NCBI RefSeq assembly: GCF_011761355.1
Contig: NZ_JAASRW010000003.1
Location: 186,001 to 250,000, forward strand
Source: Paenibacillus lupini
GTDB taxonomy: Bacteria; Bacillota; Bacilli; Paenibacillales; Paenibacillaceae
Direction of reading: 5' to 3'
Length of the DNA: 64,000 bases
Under the pieces are notes generated by a model. The model did no database searches and was not told the DNA's origin. It was given only the letters and a program-made list of their open reading frames with translations. The translations under genes were made by a program, and so were the position numbers. Shown in pieces: positions 24,758-33,733 of the stretch. Each line of letters starts with the position of its first letter. Position 1 is the first letter of the stretch.

Positions 24758-25669
24758 ATGATGAAACTCTATGATTGCGCCATTATTGGCGGTGGACCGG
24801 CTGGCCTTAATGCGGCGCTTGTGCTTGGCAGGGCGAGGCGGTCCGTCATCCTGTTTGACGATAATAAGCCGAGGAATGCGGTCACGCATGAATCACATGG
24901 TTTTATAACAAGAGATGGCGTTAAGCCGGAAGAGTTCCGTCGTCTTGCGCATGCAGATATAAGCAAGTATCCCTCTGTCCAGCTCGCTCGGACAAAGGTT
25001 GTTGATATGGTGAAGCGGGGCCATTCTTTGTTCCTGGTGCAGACGAGCGCAGGTGAGGTGTTTCAGGCGCGGACGATTATTCTGGCCATTGGACTGAAGG
25101 AAAAGCTTCCTAACATAACGGGAGTAACCGATTATTACGGTACTTCTTTGTTCAGCTGCCCTTATTGCGATGGCTGGGAGCTGAGAGATCAGCCTCTTGC
25201 TGTCATTTCGGAGAATGAATCACATCGTTATTCGATGGCTTCGATGGTGTACAACTGGAGTAAGGATCTGATTATATGTACAAATGGAGTTGGCTCTTTC
25301 GATCACCAGCAGCGGGCGAAGCTGCATAGCCGAGGTATTCGACTCTACGAGCAGCGGATAGCTGGCTTCAAAGGGAAGAGCGGCCGTCTGCAAAAAATCG
25401 TATTTGTGGACGGAACAGAAGTGGCGCGTACGGGAGGTTTTGTAACGTCGAATTGGCATCTCGCCATTCGATTTGCAGAGAAATTAGGTTGCCGGGTGAA
25501 TGAAAGCGGAGGGCTTGCGATTGATGACTACGGTAAAACAACGGTTGAGCATGTGTATACAGCCGGAGATGCGGCGACGATTTCTCCCGCCCAGCTTATT
25601 GTTGCCGCGGCTGGCGGCAGTAAAGCAGCGATGAGCGTGAATACAGCACTGACCCATTTGGACTTTTAG
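24758..25669 (+). CDS. Thioredoxin-reductase-like FAD/NAD(P)-dependent oxidoreductase
   Basis: A 303-residue flavoprotein. The N-terminal CAIIGGGPAGLNAALVLGRA binds FAD, the redox pair is CPYC in FSCPYCDGWELRDQ, and the C-terminal VYTAGDAATISPAQLIVAAA closes the FAD site. The glycine-rich NADPH motif usually found after the CxxC is poorly preserved (AVISENESHRYSM), as in many NAD(P)/FAD homologues that are not classical thioredoxin reductases. Related proteins act in bacillithiol disulfide reduction or detoxification; the true partner is unknown. ATG 24758 or 24761 can be the start after AAGGAGTG. No thioredoxin gene is adjacent. Confidence 0.85.
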   Translation: MMKLYDCAIIGGGPAGLNAALVLGRARRSVILFDDNKPRNAVTHESHGFITRDGVKPEEFRRLAHADISKYPSVQLARTKVVDMVKRGHSLFLVQTSAGEVFQARTIILAIGLKEKLPNITGVTDYYGTSLFSCPYCDGWELRDQPLAVISENESHRYSMASMVYNWSKDLIICTNGVGSFDHQQRAKLHSRGIRLYEQRIAGFKGKSGRLQKIVFVDGTEVARTGGFVTSNWHLAIRFAEKLGCRVNESGGLAIDDYGKTTVEHVYTAGDAATISPAQLIVAAAGGSKAAMSVNTALTHLDF

Positions 25670-25832
25670 TTCATGCGTAGGATAAATGTCAGAATATTTT
25701 ACATATTGTGAAAATTATATTGCTTACCGTCTTCCTAACCTGCTAAACTCTTGATAAATTGCTAGCTGATTGATAGATTGCTTGAGCAGCTCAATTTGTG
25801 CTAGACCAATGTTGAGAAGGGTGGAATGGACG

Positions 25833-26657
25833 ATGGGGAAGCGATTATCCGTACTTCTGGCAGCAGGTATTCTCATCATGACGATGGCAGCATGTGGAGC
25901 AAAGAGTGACAACAGCAGTGGCAGCAGCAGCGAGAGCAACAAGAACGAGAAGGTGTATAAGTTCGCAACAGATGCGGCTTACGCACCAATGGAATTTATG
26001 GATAAGGACAAGATTACAGGGTTTGACGTGGAATTTCTGAAAGCGGTCATGGAGGAAGCAGGACTGGAATATGAGCTGAAGAACACGGGCTGGGACGCGA
26101 TGCTTACGGAAGTGGAATCCGGTAAAACGTATGATGCCGGCATCTCCAGCGTATCGATCACGCCTGAGAGGGAAGAGACCTATGACTTCTCCATTCCTTA
26201 CTTTGAATCTACAAATATGATTATGGTGAAGGAAGACAGTACAATCGCAAGTGCGGCTGATTTGAAAGATAAGAAGGTAGCGGTGCAAGGGGCAACCACG
26301 GCAGAGACACTGATGGCTGGTATTATGGGGAATGACAACAGCAACCTGAAGCGTTTCGACAGCAATGCGGTTGCGATGCTGGAGCTCGATTCCGGCGGGG
26401 TGGATGCGGTAGTAGCTGATATCGCGATTGTCCGTGAATATATGAAGAACAATCCGGAACGCAAGCTGAAGGGGATTCTGGATACGGCGAGCTTTGGTTC
26501 CGAGTTTTACGGGATTCTGCTGCCCGCTGGCAGTGAGCTCAAGGCGAAGCTGGATCCGGCAGTCACGAAGCTGCTTGAGGACGGTACTTATACGAAGATT
26601 TATAAAGAATGGTTCGGTGAAGAGCCGAACATCGACAATGTGCTAAACGCGAAGTAA
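25833..26657 (+). CDS. Amino-acid ABC transporter substrate-binding lipoprotein
   Basis: A 274-residue family 3 solute-binding protein. The signal peptide ends in the lipobox MAAC; a Ser/Asn linker follows, then YKFATDAAYAPMEFMDKDKI, ITGFDVEFLKAVMEEAGL and SVSITPEREETYDFSIPYFE, all typical for polar amino-acid binding proteins of the GlnH/ArtP kind. I start at ATG 25833 (GAAGGGTGG upstream). The permease and ATPase genes follow. Arg/Lys, Gln or cystine are possible ligands; the sequence does not decide. Confidence 0.92.
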   Translation: MGKRLSVLLAAGILIMTMAACGAKSDNSSGSSSESNKNEKVYKFATDAAYAPMEFMDKDKITGFDVEFLKAVMEEAGLEYELKNTGWDAMLTEVESGKTYDAGISSVSITPEREETYDFSIPYFESTNMIMVKEDSTIASAADLKDKKVAVQGATTAETLMAGIMGNDNSNLKRFDSNAVAMLELDSGGVDAVVADIAIVREYMKNNPERKLKGILDTASFGSEFYGILLPAGSELKAKLDPAVTKLLEDGTYTKIYKEWFGEEPNIDNVLNAK

Positions 26658-26724
26658 GGCGGCAAAAGGCGTGCGTTATGAAACAAGTTGCGCATGCCTT
26701 TTCTCATACTAGGAGGACGAGCGC

Positions 26725-27381
26725 ATGCATTTTCGATTCGAAATTATCTTCGATTATATTCCTCTTCTGCTCAAAGGCGCTGCGCTGACGATCGGGATCT
26801 CCGCGCTTGCCATTGTGCTGGGCTCTATTCTTGGGCTTGTTGTCAGCTTTGGCAAAATGTCCACCAGATGGTATTTCAGCTGGCCGATAAGCGGCTATAT
26901 TCATTTTTTTCGAGGGACGCCATTATATGTGCAAATCTTGATCGTGCATTTTGGGCTTGTACCCGCCTGTATCGGACATACCGATGCCATCGTTGCGGCT
27001 GTGACTGCACTTGCGCTGAACTCGGCGGCGTATACGGCAGAGATTTATCGGGCGGGTATCCAGTCCATTGACAAAGGGCAGACGGAAGCCGCGCAATCGC
27101 TTGGCATGACGAGTGGTCAGACGATGCGGTTTATCATACTCCCTCAGGCAGTGAAACGGATGATTCCGGCTTTTGGCAATGAATTTATCGTTCTGATCAA
27201 GGATTCCTCGCTAGTAGCGCTTATTGCGGCGCCGGAATTGATGTACTGGAGCAATGTGATGCGCGGTCAATATTTGCGTGTATGGGAGCCGTATTTGACG
27301 GCTGCCTTCATCTATCTGATTCTGACCTATTCGCTTAGCAAGCTGTTGGGCTGGATGGAGAAGAGAGGGGTGACGGGATGA
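26725..27381 (+). CDS. Amino-acid ABC transporter permease
   Basis: A 218-residue membrane protein with about five hydrophobic segments. [17 protein letters not shown] and the coupling-helix motif [20 protein letters not shown] identify a His/Glu/Gln/Arg/opine-type permease. GGAGG lies ahead of ATG 26725. It overlaps the ATPase gene by 4 bases. As a single permease gene it would act as a homodimer. Confidence 0.93.
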   Translation: MHFRFEIIFDYIPLLLKGAALTIGISALAIVLGSILGLVVSFGKMSTRWYFSWPISGYIHFFRGTPLYVQILIVHFGLVPACIGHTDAIVAAVTALALNSAAYTAEIYRAGIQSIDKGQTEAAQSLGMTSGQTMRFIILPQAVKRMIPAFGNEFIVLIKDSSLVALIAAPELMYWSNVMRGQYLRVWEPYLTAAFIYLILTYSLSKLLGWMEKRGVTG

Positions 27382-28115
27382 GCACGGCTCCGATTATCGA
27401 GGTTACAAATCTCCACAAGTCATTTGGCACAAATATCGTCCTGCGGGATGTTTCGATGCAGGTTGCACCTGGTGAGGTTGTTGTTATTATCGGACCATCA
27501 GGTTCGGGAAAGTCGACACTGCTCCGCTGCCTGAACGGGCTCGAGAAGCCGGAGAACGGTGACATCAGAATCGAAGATCGTTCCTTGATGCAGGCAGGGG
27601 TCAAAATAACGGAGATCCGTTCTCGAATGGGGATGGTGTTCCAGCAATTTAATTTATTCCCTCATCTGAATGTGCTTCGTAATATTACACTCGCACCTGT
27701 GCAGGTTCGTAAGCAAACACCAATAAAAGCAGAGGAGCTTGCGATGTCACTGCTTGGCAAGGTGGGTCTTCTTGAGAAGGCTGGCCATTATCCGGCTTCA
27801 TTATCTGGCGGGCAGTCACAGCGGGTTGCGATTGCAAGGGCGCTCGCAATGGAGCCTCAGATTATGCTGTTCGATGAGCCAACGTCGGCGCTTGATCCGG
27901 AGATGGTTGGTGAGGTGCTTGCTGTTATGAAGGAGCTTGCGGCGGAGGGGATGACGATGGTCATCGTGACGCATGAGATGGGTTTTGCCCGTGAGGTTGG
28001 TCATCGGGTGTTGTTCATGGAGCAGGGAGTGATCGTCGAAGAAGGTACTCCTCAGATGCTATTTGATGATCCGAAGCAGGAGCGGACGAGGGCTTTTTTA
28101 TCCAAGGTATTGTAA
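27378..28115 (+). CDS. Amino-acid ABC transporter ATPase (GlnQ type)
   Basis: A 245-residue ATPase. Walker A is GPSGSGKST, the Q-loop is [11 protein letters not shown], the signature is [19 protein letters not shown], and Walker B is [14 protein letters not shown], followed by the switch His in [10 protein letters not shown]. It energises the importer made with the two preceding genes. The family normally has LSGGQQQR; the Ser here is a minor change. No terminator with a clear T-run is visible before the next small gene. Confidence 0.94.
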   Translation: MSTAPIIEVTNLHKSFGTNIVLRDVSMQVAPGEVVVIIGPSGSGKSTLLRCLNGLEKPENGDIRIEDRSLMQAGVKITEIRSRMGMVFQQFNLFPHLNVLRNITLAPVQVRKQTPIKAEELAMSLLGKVGLLEKAGHYPASLSGGQSQRVAIARALAMEPQIMLFDEPTSALDPEMVGEVLAVMKELAAEGMTMVIVTHEMGFAREVGHRVLFMEQGVIVEEGTPQMLFDDPKQERTRAFLSKVL

Positions 28116-28186
28116 ACGGCCTACACACGCATAAGGTGAAATCTTCGCGGATACCCTACTAATGGCAAAGGAGGGGATTGGAAGCG

Positions 28187-28315
28187 ATGGAATCGACAAG
28201 CGAATTTGTAGCGAAGGTCCATGACACACAGGCTAAGCAGCGGAAGAATAAGAATTATGGAAAAGGCAAGCCGTCCCAAAAGCTGCAAAACGTGCAGCAT
28301 ACAAACAATCCATAG
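28187..28315 (+). CDS. DUF4023-like miniprotein (42 residues)
   Basis: ATG 28187 follows GGAGGGGATTG at a usable distance and encodes 42 residues starting MESTSEFVAKVHDTQAKQRK, then NKNYGKGKPSQKLQNVQHTN and a Pro at the end. The EFVxKxHxTQ start and the GKGxPSxKL motif match my memory of the DUF4023 family of small hydrophilic Bacillales proteins. Its function is unknown. It has its own terminator, so it may be an independent transcript or the tail of the ABC operon. Confidence 0.75.
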   Translation: MESTSEFVAKVHDTQAKQRKNKNYGKGKPSQKLQNVQHTNNP

Positions 28316-28327
28316 CAATAAGCCAAG

Positions 28328-28371
28328 ATTCGCCCGACTATCGGTCAAATTCCGAGAGCGGGCGGATTTTA
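28328..28371 (+). terminator. Rho-independent terminator
   Basis: ATTCGCCCG pairs with CGGGCGGAT followed by TTTT, with an additional short inner pairing. It follows the miniprotein gene. Confidence 0.72.
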
Positions 28372-28399
28372 TGAATACGAGCTAAGACTTATCCATGGA

Positions 28400-28456
28400 T
28401 TGACAAAAGATAGGAGTTACGGCATCATAAACATATGAATAGTTGCTCATATATGT
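28400..28456 (+). promoter_or_regulatory. Promoter and ArsR/SmtB-like operator of the metal exporter
   Basis: TTGACA at 28400-28405 is a consensus -35, with a weak -10 (ATCATA/TCATAA) at about 28424-28430. The imperfect palindrome ACATATGAATAGTTGCTCAT plus ATATGT (28431-28456) follows directly. ATATGA-N8-TCATAT spacing is like the operators of SmtB/CzrA zinc repressors. Binding there would block the promoter until metal is in excess. Confidence 0.6.
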
Positions 28457-28477
28457 ATAAAGTGAGGTGTCAGTCTT

Positions 28478-29527
28478 ATGAGTCATGAGCATAGCGACGG
28501 GAAACAGCAACATACCGGTTCTGAGGCTCATACCCATTTCGAAGGGGAGCAGGCGCACAGCTGCAGCGGTCAGAATCATAGTCATAGCCACAGTCACGCG
28601 CATCACGGTCATCACGGTCATGATCATGGCCACCATGGGCATCATCATCATTTTGATATGTCTGGCAACAAAACCGGATTATTTATTGCATTAATCATTA
28701 CTGCAGGTATTATGGTGTTGGAGTTTGTAGGTGGATTGGTGACAAACAGCCTAGCGCTGCTGTCAGACTCCGGACATATGCTTAGCGACGTCAGCGCATT
28801 AATCCTCAGCTTAGTTGCTGTATGGTTCGCGGCCCGTCCGGCTTCGGCGGTTCGTACGTATGGTTTTCACCGGTTTGAAATTTTAGCGGCATTATTTAAT
28901 GGGGTTACCCTTGTTGTTATTTCTGTTTTTATTATATGGGAAGCAGTCGGAAGAATGTTTGACCCGCCTGATGTGGCAAGCGGTTCGATGATGCTGATTG
29001 CGGCAGTTGGCCTCCTGGCTAACCTCGCGAGTGCTTGGGCGCTCATGCGCAAAGGGGATGTCCATAACAATCTGAATGTACGAAGCGCTTATCTGCATGT
29101 GCTGGGCGATGCGCTTGGTTCAGTCGGGGCGGTTGCAGCGGGGCTTCTTATCTATTGGTTCGACTGGAATATCGCTGATCCGATTATTTCGATCGTAGTT
29201 GCTGTGCTGATTGTGAAAAGTGCATGGGGAATGCTGAAGCATACCGTCCATATCCTGATGGAGGGGACCCCGGTGAATATAGATGAGCAGGAGGTTCGTG
29301 CGGCGCTTGGTGAGCTACCAGGCGTAGTTGATGTGCATGACCTGCATATCTGGACGATTACTTCCGGACTTGATTCGTTAAGCTGCCACTTGCAGGTTGC
29401 AGACGGCACGGACTGCCAGCAGGTGCTGCAAGCAGCTATTGCGCTCATCGAAGAGCGCTTTGGCATTCAGCATTCGACGATTCAAGTCGAGAGCTCGCGT
29501 ATCCGCCATATGGAGCTGCAGGTGTAG
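28478..29527 (+). CDS. Cation diffusion facilitator, Zn/Co/Cd exporter (CzcD type)
   Basis: A 349-residue CDF protein. The first 65 residues are extremely His-rich (for example HSHSHAHHGHHGHDHGHHGH), a metal-buffering tail. Six membrane segments follow. LLSDSGHMLSDVSALILSL holds the HxxxD half of the metal site, and AYLHVLGDALGSVGAVAAG holds the HxxxD of helix five. The cytoplasmic C-terminal domain ends around DVHDLHIWTITSGLDSLSCH. It exports divalent metal against H+. The ArsR-type palindrome in its promoter fits metal-induced expression; no repressor gene is adjacent. Confidence 0.93.
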   Translation: MSHEHSDGKQQHTGSEAHTHFEGEQAHSCSGQNHSHSHSHAHHGHHGHDHGHHGHHHHFDMSGNKTGLFIALIITAGIMVLEFVGGLVTNSLALLSDSGHMLSDVSALILSLVAVWFAARPASAVRTYGFHRFEILAALFNGVTLVVISVFIIWEAVGRMFDPPDVASGSMMLIAAVGLLANLASAWALMRKGDVHNNLNVRSAYLHVLGDALGSVGAVAAGLLIYWFDWNIADPIISIVVAVLIVKSAWGMLKHTVHILMEGTPVNIDEQEVRAALGELPGVVDVHDLHIWTITSGLDSLSCHLQVADGTDCQQVLQAAIALIEERFGIQHSTIQVESSRIRHMELQV

Positions 29528-29536
29528 CGTTCCATA

Positions 29537-29576
29537 CAAAAAAGCCGCCCCTTTCTCAAGGGACGGCTTTTTTTTT
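29537..29576. terminator. Bidirectional rho-independent terminator
   Basis: AAAAAAGCCGCCCCTTT and AAGGGACGGCTTTTTTTT flank a short loop, giving a T-run on both strands. It serves the exporter gene and the convergent PH-domain gene. Confidence 0.9.
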
Positions 29577-29585
29577 GCCTTGTGA

Positions 29586-30218
29586 TTACAGATTAATGTA
29601 TCGTTCGAAGATCGGACCGAAGTCCTTCACTTTATATTGCTTCTGCGCGCCTTCGAGCCAAGCGAATGCCGATTTGTTCAGCTTGTCGAACGTATCAGCT
29701 ACATCGTAGTCACCTTTGTGCGCATGGCTTAATGTAGAGGAGGCAAGCTCCAGGCTTTGACGTGCAAAGCTGAGGCTGATGTCGTTCTCGTGGTTAATTT
29801 CGGCGATTTTGATCAAGGATTTGTATAAGTCCTTTACTTGCTCGATATTCTTCTTATTCACATCAATGCTGAATGGAACGGAGCCGATCGTAAATTTAAT
29901 CTCGACATCAAGGTCGACTGTACCCGCTGTTTCCAGCGCTACACTGGCGATCTTGTTCGTTGCGTACGAATAACGGTGCAGCATCCGTTTCTTGCTTACG
30001 GCACTTGTTCCATCCAGATGAATGAGTGCATAGTTCGTGAAGCAGTACTCATCTGTTTTCGATTTGATTAGAAAATAAATTTTTTCCCCATCTTCGTGCA
30101 TGACGTAATCGTCAGAATCTACTTTGTCATAATTCTCCGGTCGGATGACCGCTCCAATATCACTTAGGCCGAGCAGATCGGCAGCTACTTTTCCGAACAA
30201 TCTTACCATTCCCTTCAA
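29586..30218 (-). CDS. PH-domain protein (YvbH-like)
   Basis: A 210-residue cytoplasmic protein. The N-terminal 120 residues (GLSDIGAVIRPENYDKVDSD, then FTNYALIHLDGTSAVSKKRM) match the bacterial PH-like domain of YvbH, and the C-terminal helical part resembles the YvbH extension. The frame opens at a TTG at 30218; ATG at 30209 (MVRLFGK) is an equally plausible start, neither with a strong ribosome site. No catalytic motif is present and the role is unknown. It is transcribed convergently with the metal exporter. Confidence 0.78.
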   Translation of the reverse strand: MKGMVRLFGKVAADLLGLSDIGAVIRPENYDKVDSDDYVMHEDGEKIYFLIKSKTDEYCFTNYALIHLDGTSAVSKKRMLHRYSYATNKIASVALETAGTVDLDVEIKFTIGSVPFSIDVNKKNIEQVKDLYKSLIKIAEINHENDISLSFARQSLELASSTLSHAHKGDYDVADTFDKLNKSAFAWLEGAQKQYKVKDFGPIFERYINL

Positions 30219-30287
30219 TGAAATAATAGCTCACTCTACCATTATATATGCGGTCTGGGGGATTATTCTAGTTTCGATATACCTAGA

Positions 30288-31508
30288 TCAAGATTGCTCG
30301 GCGGCTGCTTTGGATGAAGCCATTTTATCCTCCATATGCTGTCTTTTCACCAGAATAGCGGCGATGATAAGCATAAGGCCATTAATAATAAACACCCATT
30401 TGATCGGGATGATCCCGCCGAGTACACCACCAAGCACCGGTCCAAGCATCGTTGCGAACTGCGTGGAAGACTGGTTCAAGCTGAATGCCCTGCCCCGGAA
30501 GCTGGTCTCCGTCGACTTCACGATCATGGCGTTAATTGAAGGAGTTACTCCGGCAAAGAACAGACCGTACGCAAAGCGCAGAATGCCAAATTCGGTAATA
30601 TGCCCGACAAAAAACTGCAGGCAGTTGCCGATCCCGCCGCCTAACAGACCGATAAAGAGTACTTTTGAAAAGCCGATCTTCGAGCCTATCTTACCCCACT
30701 GCGGAGCAGCGATAAGCGTTGCGATCCCGACAGCCGAGAACACAATCCCTGATTGTAAGGAGGCATCATCCGGATTCGCTCCGAGCTGCAGGACATAAAC
30801 GGTAAGCAGTGGCTCCAGAATCATGACCGAGAACATCGCAAGCCCGGACATGACAAGCAGCGCCATAAATGCTTTGTTTTGCGTGGCATGCTTCAAGTCA
30901 TCGATGACGGAAGAGCGTACGCCGGTGCGGTTGAACTTTTGCTCGGTAGCGAAGAAGGTCGCGATAAGTGCTGCCACAAGCACGATACAGCCGGAGAAAA
31001 TAAAAGACTCCCGGTTACCAATGTAATGGCTGACCGTACCGCCGATGAGCGGACCCATAATGCCGCCTGTTGCGCCAGAGGTTGCCATAATGCCAAGTGC
31101 ATAGCCGGATTTATCCTCCGGTGTATTAGTTGCTACCAATGCAATTGCAGCTGGCACGTAGCCGGCGAGCAGGCCTTGGAATACCCGCAGAATGAGGAAC
31201 ACATATGGATCATGGATAAAGAACGTAGTGAAATAAAGAGCCGCCAAGGCGAAGCCCGAACGAATGAGCATCGGCTTGCGGCCATATTTGTCTGCGAGTG
31301 ATCCCCAGTATGGCGCGATAAGCGCACTGGCCAGGAACGTAATACCAAACGCGAATCCGGACCACATTTCCAAATGGCTGTCGACACCCAGATCATTATG
31401 TAAGAACAACGGAATGAACGGAATCGATACAGAATAGGCCGTGCTGCAGAAGAAAACGCCAATCCATAAGATGATCAAGTTGCGTTTCCACGAGTAAGGT
31501 TGGGTCAT
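30288..31508 (-). CDS. MFS multidrug-type exporter
   Basis: A 406-residue, 12-segment major facilitator protein. The A motif GSLADKYGRKPMLIRSGFAL lies between segments two and three, and the C motif GIMGPLIGGTVSHYIG near segment five marks drug:H+ antiporters of the 12-TMS group. ATG 31508 is chosen (AGGATG about 8 bases upstream); the GTG at 31517 overlaps that site. Substrate unknown. Confidence 0.9.
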   Translation of the reverse strand: MTQPYSWKRNLIILWIGVFFCSTAYSVSIPFIPLFLHNDLGVDSHLEMWSGFAFGITFLASALIAPYWGSLADKYGRKPMLIRSGFALAALYFTTFFIHDPYVFLILRVFQGLLAGYVPAAIALVATNTPEDKSGYALGIMATSGATGGIMGPLIGGTVSHYIGNRESFIFSGCIVLVAALIATFFATEQKFNRTGVRSSVIDDLKHATQNKAFMALLVMSGLAMFSVMILEPLLTVYVLQLGANPDDASLQSGIVFSAVGIATLIAAPQWGKIGSKIGFSKVLFIGLLGGGIGNCLQFFVGHITEFGILRFAYGLFFAGVTPSINAMIVKSTETSFRGRAFSLNQSSTQFATMLGPVLGGVLGGIIPIKWVFIINGLMLIIAAILVKRQHMEDKMASSKAAAEQS

Positions 31509-31643
31509 TTCAGTCACATCCTAAAAAGTGCGTCGTTTTCTTTTATTGTAAACCTATTTTTACAGAATCTCCATGTTGAGCGGGAAAAACGATACTTTTG
31601 TCCTTGAAATTGCTGCCACACTCTGGTGGCGGACTGTGAGTAT

Positions 31644-31831
31644 GCCTCACTAAATAGTGAGGAATTTCGCCGTGAAAGTAGCTTGAAAACACCATTGAGC
31701 AGCCAAAAATAAGGGTAGGCTCACTGTTAGTGAGCCTAAACGTAAATATAGTGAGGCTAGGCTAACTAATCACAAGATTAGCTGTGGGAGGCTGCGAATT
31801 AGTGAGTTTCACCTCATTAATTAATGAGGTG
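31644..31831. repeat. Cluster of four palindromes, CTCACTA/TAGTGAG family
   Basis: GCCTCACTAAATAGTGAGG (31644), AGGCTCACTGTTAGTGAGCC (31717), GCTAACTAATCACAAGATTA (31760, closed by GC) and CACCTCATTAATTAATGAGG (31810, closed by TG) lie within 190 bases. Single half-sites (TAGTGAG) occur between them. There are no T-runs. No gene is visible in 31518-31898. Confidence 0.78.
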
Positions 31832-31898
31832 ACCTCATAAAACAAGCACCCGCGTTGGTAAGCGGAGGCTCGAGTAAGCTAGTTAGTTATCAGCGTAC

Positions 31899-32705
31899 CT
31901 AATGCTTCAACGCCTCCAGCAGGCAGGCGTTGAATAAATCCAGTTCCTCATAGAAGATCGCATGCCCGCTATTATCGAAGCGGAGCAGGACGGAATTCGG
32001 GATAGTATCTTTCATGATGATGGCGAGCTCGAACGGGCAGATGCGGTCGTACACCCCGTGGAAGATATAAGTCGGTACCTTAATCCGCTTCAGATCTGCG
32101 AGTACATTTTCATCCCGCAGAGTGTGACCGCAGGCGGTAATGGCGCGGGGCGATTGGTCGAGCTGCACCGAATCGAACCATTGTCGGAAGGCAGCTGTCG
32201 GCTCGTTATGGAAGAACAGCTTGCCGAACTCCTGCAGCATTTGTGGACGGTCGCGATTGGCAAGTGCAATCAGCGCATCTAGACCCTCAACGAGCATACC
32301 CTGCGGGAAACCAGGCTGCTTCGTAATATAGGGAGCAGCCGCAGCGAATAGGAGCAGCTTGCTTACACCATGCCCAGCATGACGTCCCATGTAGCGGACG
32401 GCAACGGCTCCGCCCATCGAGAAAGCAGCAAGCGTAATCTCCTTGAATCCCAGTGTATCTATGATGTATCGGACATCATCCGCCATCCGGTCAAGACTAT
32501 AGCTCTCCCATGGTGAGTCCGACTTGCCGAAGCCGCGCAGGTCCAGCTGAATACAACGATAGCCATACTTGGGCAGCTGATTAACTTGATATTCATACAT
32601 ACGGTGATCAAGCGGATAACCATGAACGAACAAGACCGGCTGTCCAACTCCCGTATCCTCTACGTAGAGACTGACCCCCGGTTCGACATCCACATAATAG
32701 TTCAA
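31899..32705 (-). CDS. Alpha/beta hydrolase
   Basis: A 268-residue enzyme of the alpha/beta-hydrolase fold. VLFVHGYPLDHRMYEYQ contains the oxyanion HG motif, the nucleophile elbow is AFSMGGAVAV (Ser in G/A-x-S-x-G), the acid is likely Asp in FHGVYDRICP, and the His is in DNSGHAIFYE. This set is shared by esterases, epoxide hydrolases and haloperoxidase-like enzymes, so the substrate is open. GGAGAATG lies just upstream of the start on the minus strand. A long repeat block lies on its 5' side. Confidence 0.88.
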   Translation of the reverse strand: MNYYVDVEPGVSLYVEDTGVGQPVLFVHGYPLDHRMYEYQVNQLPKYGYRCIQLDLRGFGKSDSPWESYSLDRMADDVRYIIDTLGFKEITLAAFSMGGAVAVRYMGRHAGHGVSKLLLFAAAAPYITKQPGFPQGMLVEGLDALIALANRDRPQMLQEFGKLFFHNEPTAAFRQWFDSVQLDQSPRAITACGHTLRDENVLADLKRIKVPTYIFHGVYDRICPFELAIIMKDTIPNSVLLRFDNSGHAIFYEELDLFNACLLEALKH

Positions 32706-32837
32706 TGTGACATTCTCCTTCTTCCGCCAAATTCATTCCTTGTAGTAAAGGTATGAGACAGAACGACCTGTTAGAAGAAAGAAGCACCTATCTCAATCTC
32801 GCAGCTGCATCCTCCCATACGCCACTTGCAGCACAGG

Positions 32838-33606
32838 CGACAGAGGGGTGTTACGTTGGATTTCGTACAACGTAACAATGGTTGTGGACGTCACATAGCC
32901 GCCTATGTTGGATTTAATACAGTGAAATAGGCTCCATTCGCCGAGTAACCAAGCTATAGGTTCGATTCTGTTGGATGGAATCCAACAGAGGGGCGGTGGA
33001 GTCACACAAAGAGCGATTATACTGGATGAAATCCAACATGCGGCGCAAGAAGGAGTCACGGTATCTATCTGTGCATGCATCCCCCATATACGTGCATGCA
33101 TCCCACATGCAGCACATGCGACAGAGGGCTGCTCCGTTGGATTTCGTCCAACGGAACAACGTTTGTGGACGTCACATAGCCGCCTATGTAGGATTTAATA
33201 CAGTGAAATAAGCTCCATTCGCCGAGTAACCAAGCTATAGGTCCGATTCTGTTGGATAGAATCCAACAAAGGGGCGGTGCAGTCACAGAAGGAGCGATTA
33301 TACTGGATGAAATCCAACATGCGGCGCAAGAAGGAGTCACGGTATCAATCTGTGCATGCATCCCCCATATACGTGCATGCATCCCACATGCAGCACATGC
33401 GACAGAGGGCTGTTACGTTGGATTTCGTCCAACGTAACAGCGTTTGTGGACTTCACATAGCCGCCTATGTTGTATTCAATACAGTGAAATAAGCTCCATT
33501 CGCCCAGTAACCAAGCTATAGGTCCGATTCTGTTGGATGAAATCCAACAGAGGGGCGGTACAGTCACACAAGTAGCGATTATACTGGATGAAATCCAACA
33601 TGCGGC
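32838..33606. repeat. 281-bp tandem repeat (2.7 copies) with TTGGAT-N3-ATCCAA palindromes
   Basis: CGACAGAG marks unit starts at 32838, 33119 and 33400, an exact 281-bp step. Each unit holds four palindromes of the TTGGAT-N3-ATCCAA family, including CGTTGGATTTCGTCCAACG, and, in complete units, a GTGCATGCATCCC direct repeat. The first palindrome shows a covarying pair: A-T in unit 3 (33415/33435) is C-G in unit 2 (33134/33154), which suggests that the folded form matters. No gene is visible in 32706-33733. Confidence 0.92.
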
Positions 33607-33733
33607 GTACGGGGTGCGGCTGATAAGGAAGGCAGTGGTAGGAGCACATCCGCAGCATGCAGCGCGCAGCGCATCAAAAAAAGCTGCCCCCAGCAGCCAC
33701 TTTCATGACTTCTGAGGACAGCTAGTATAGCTA

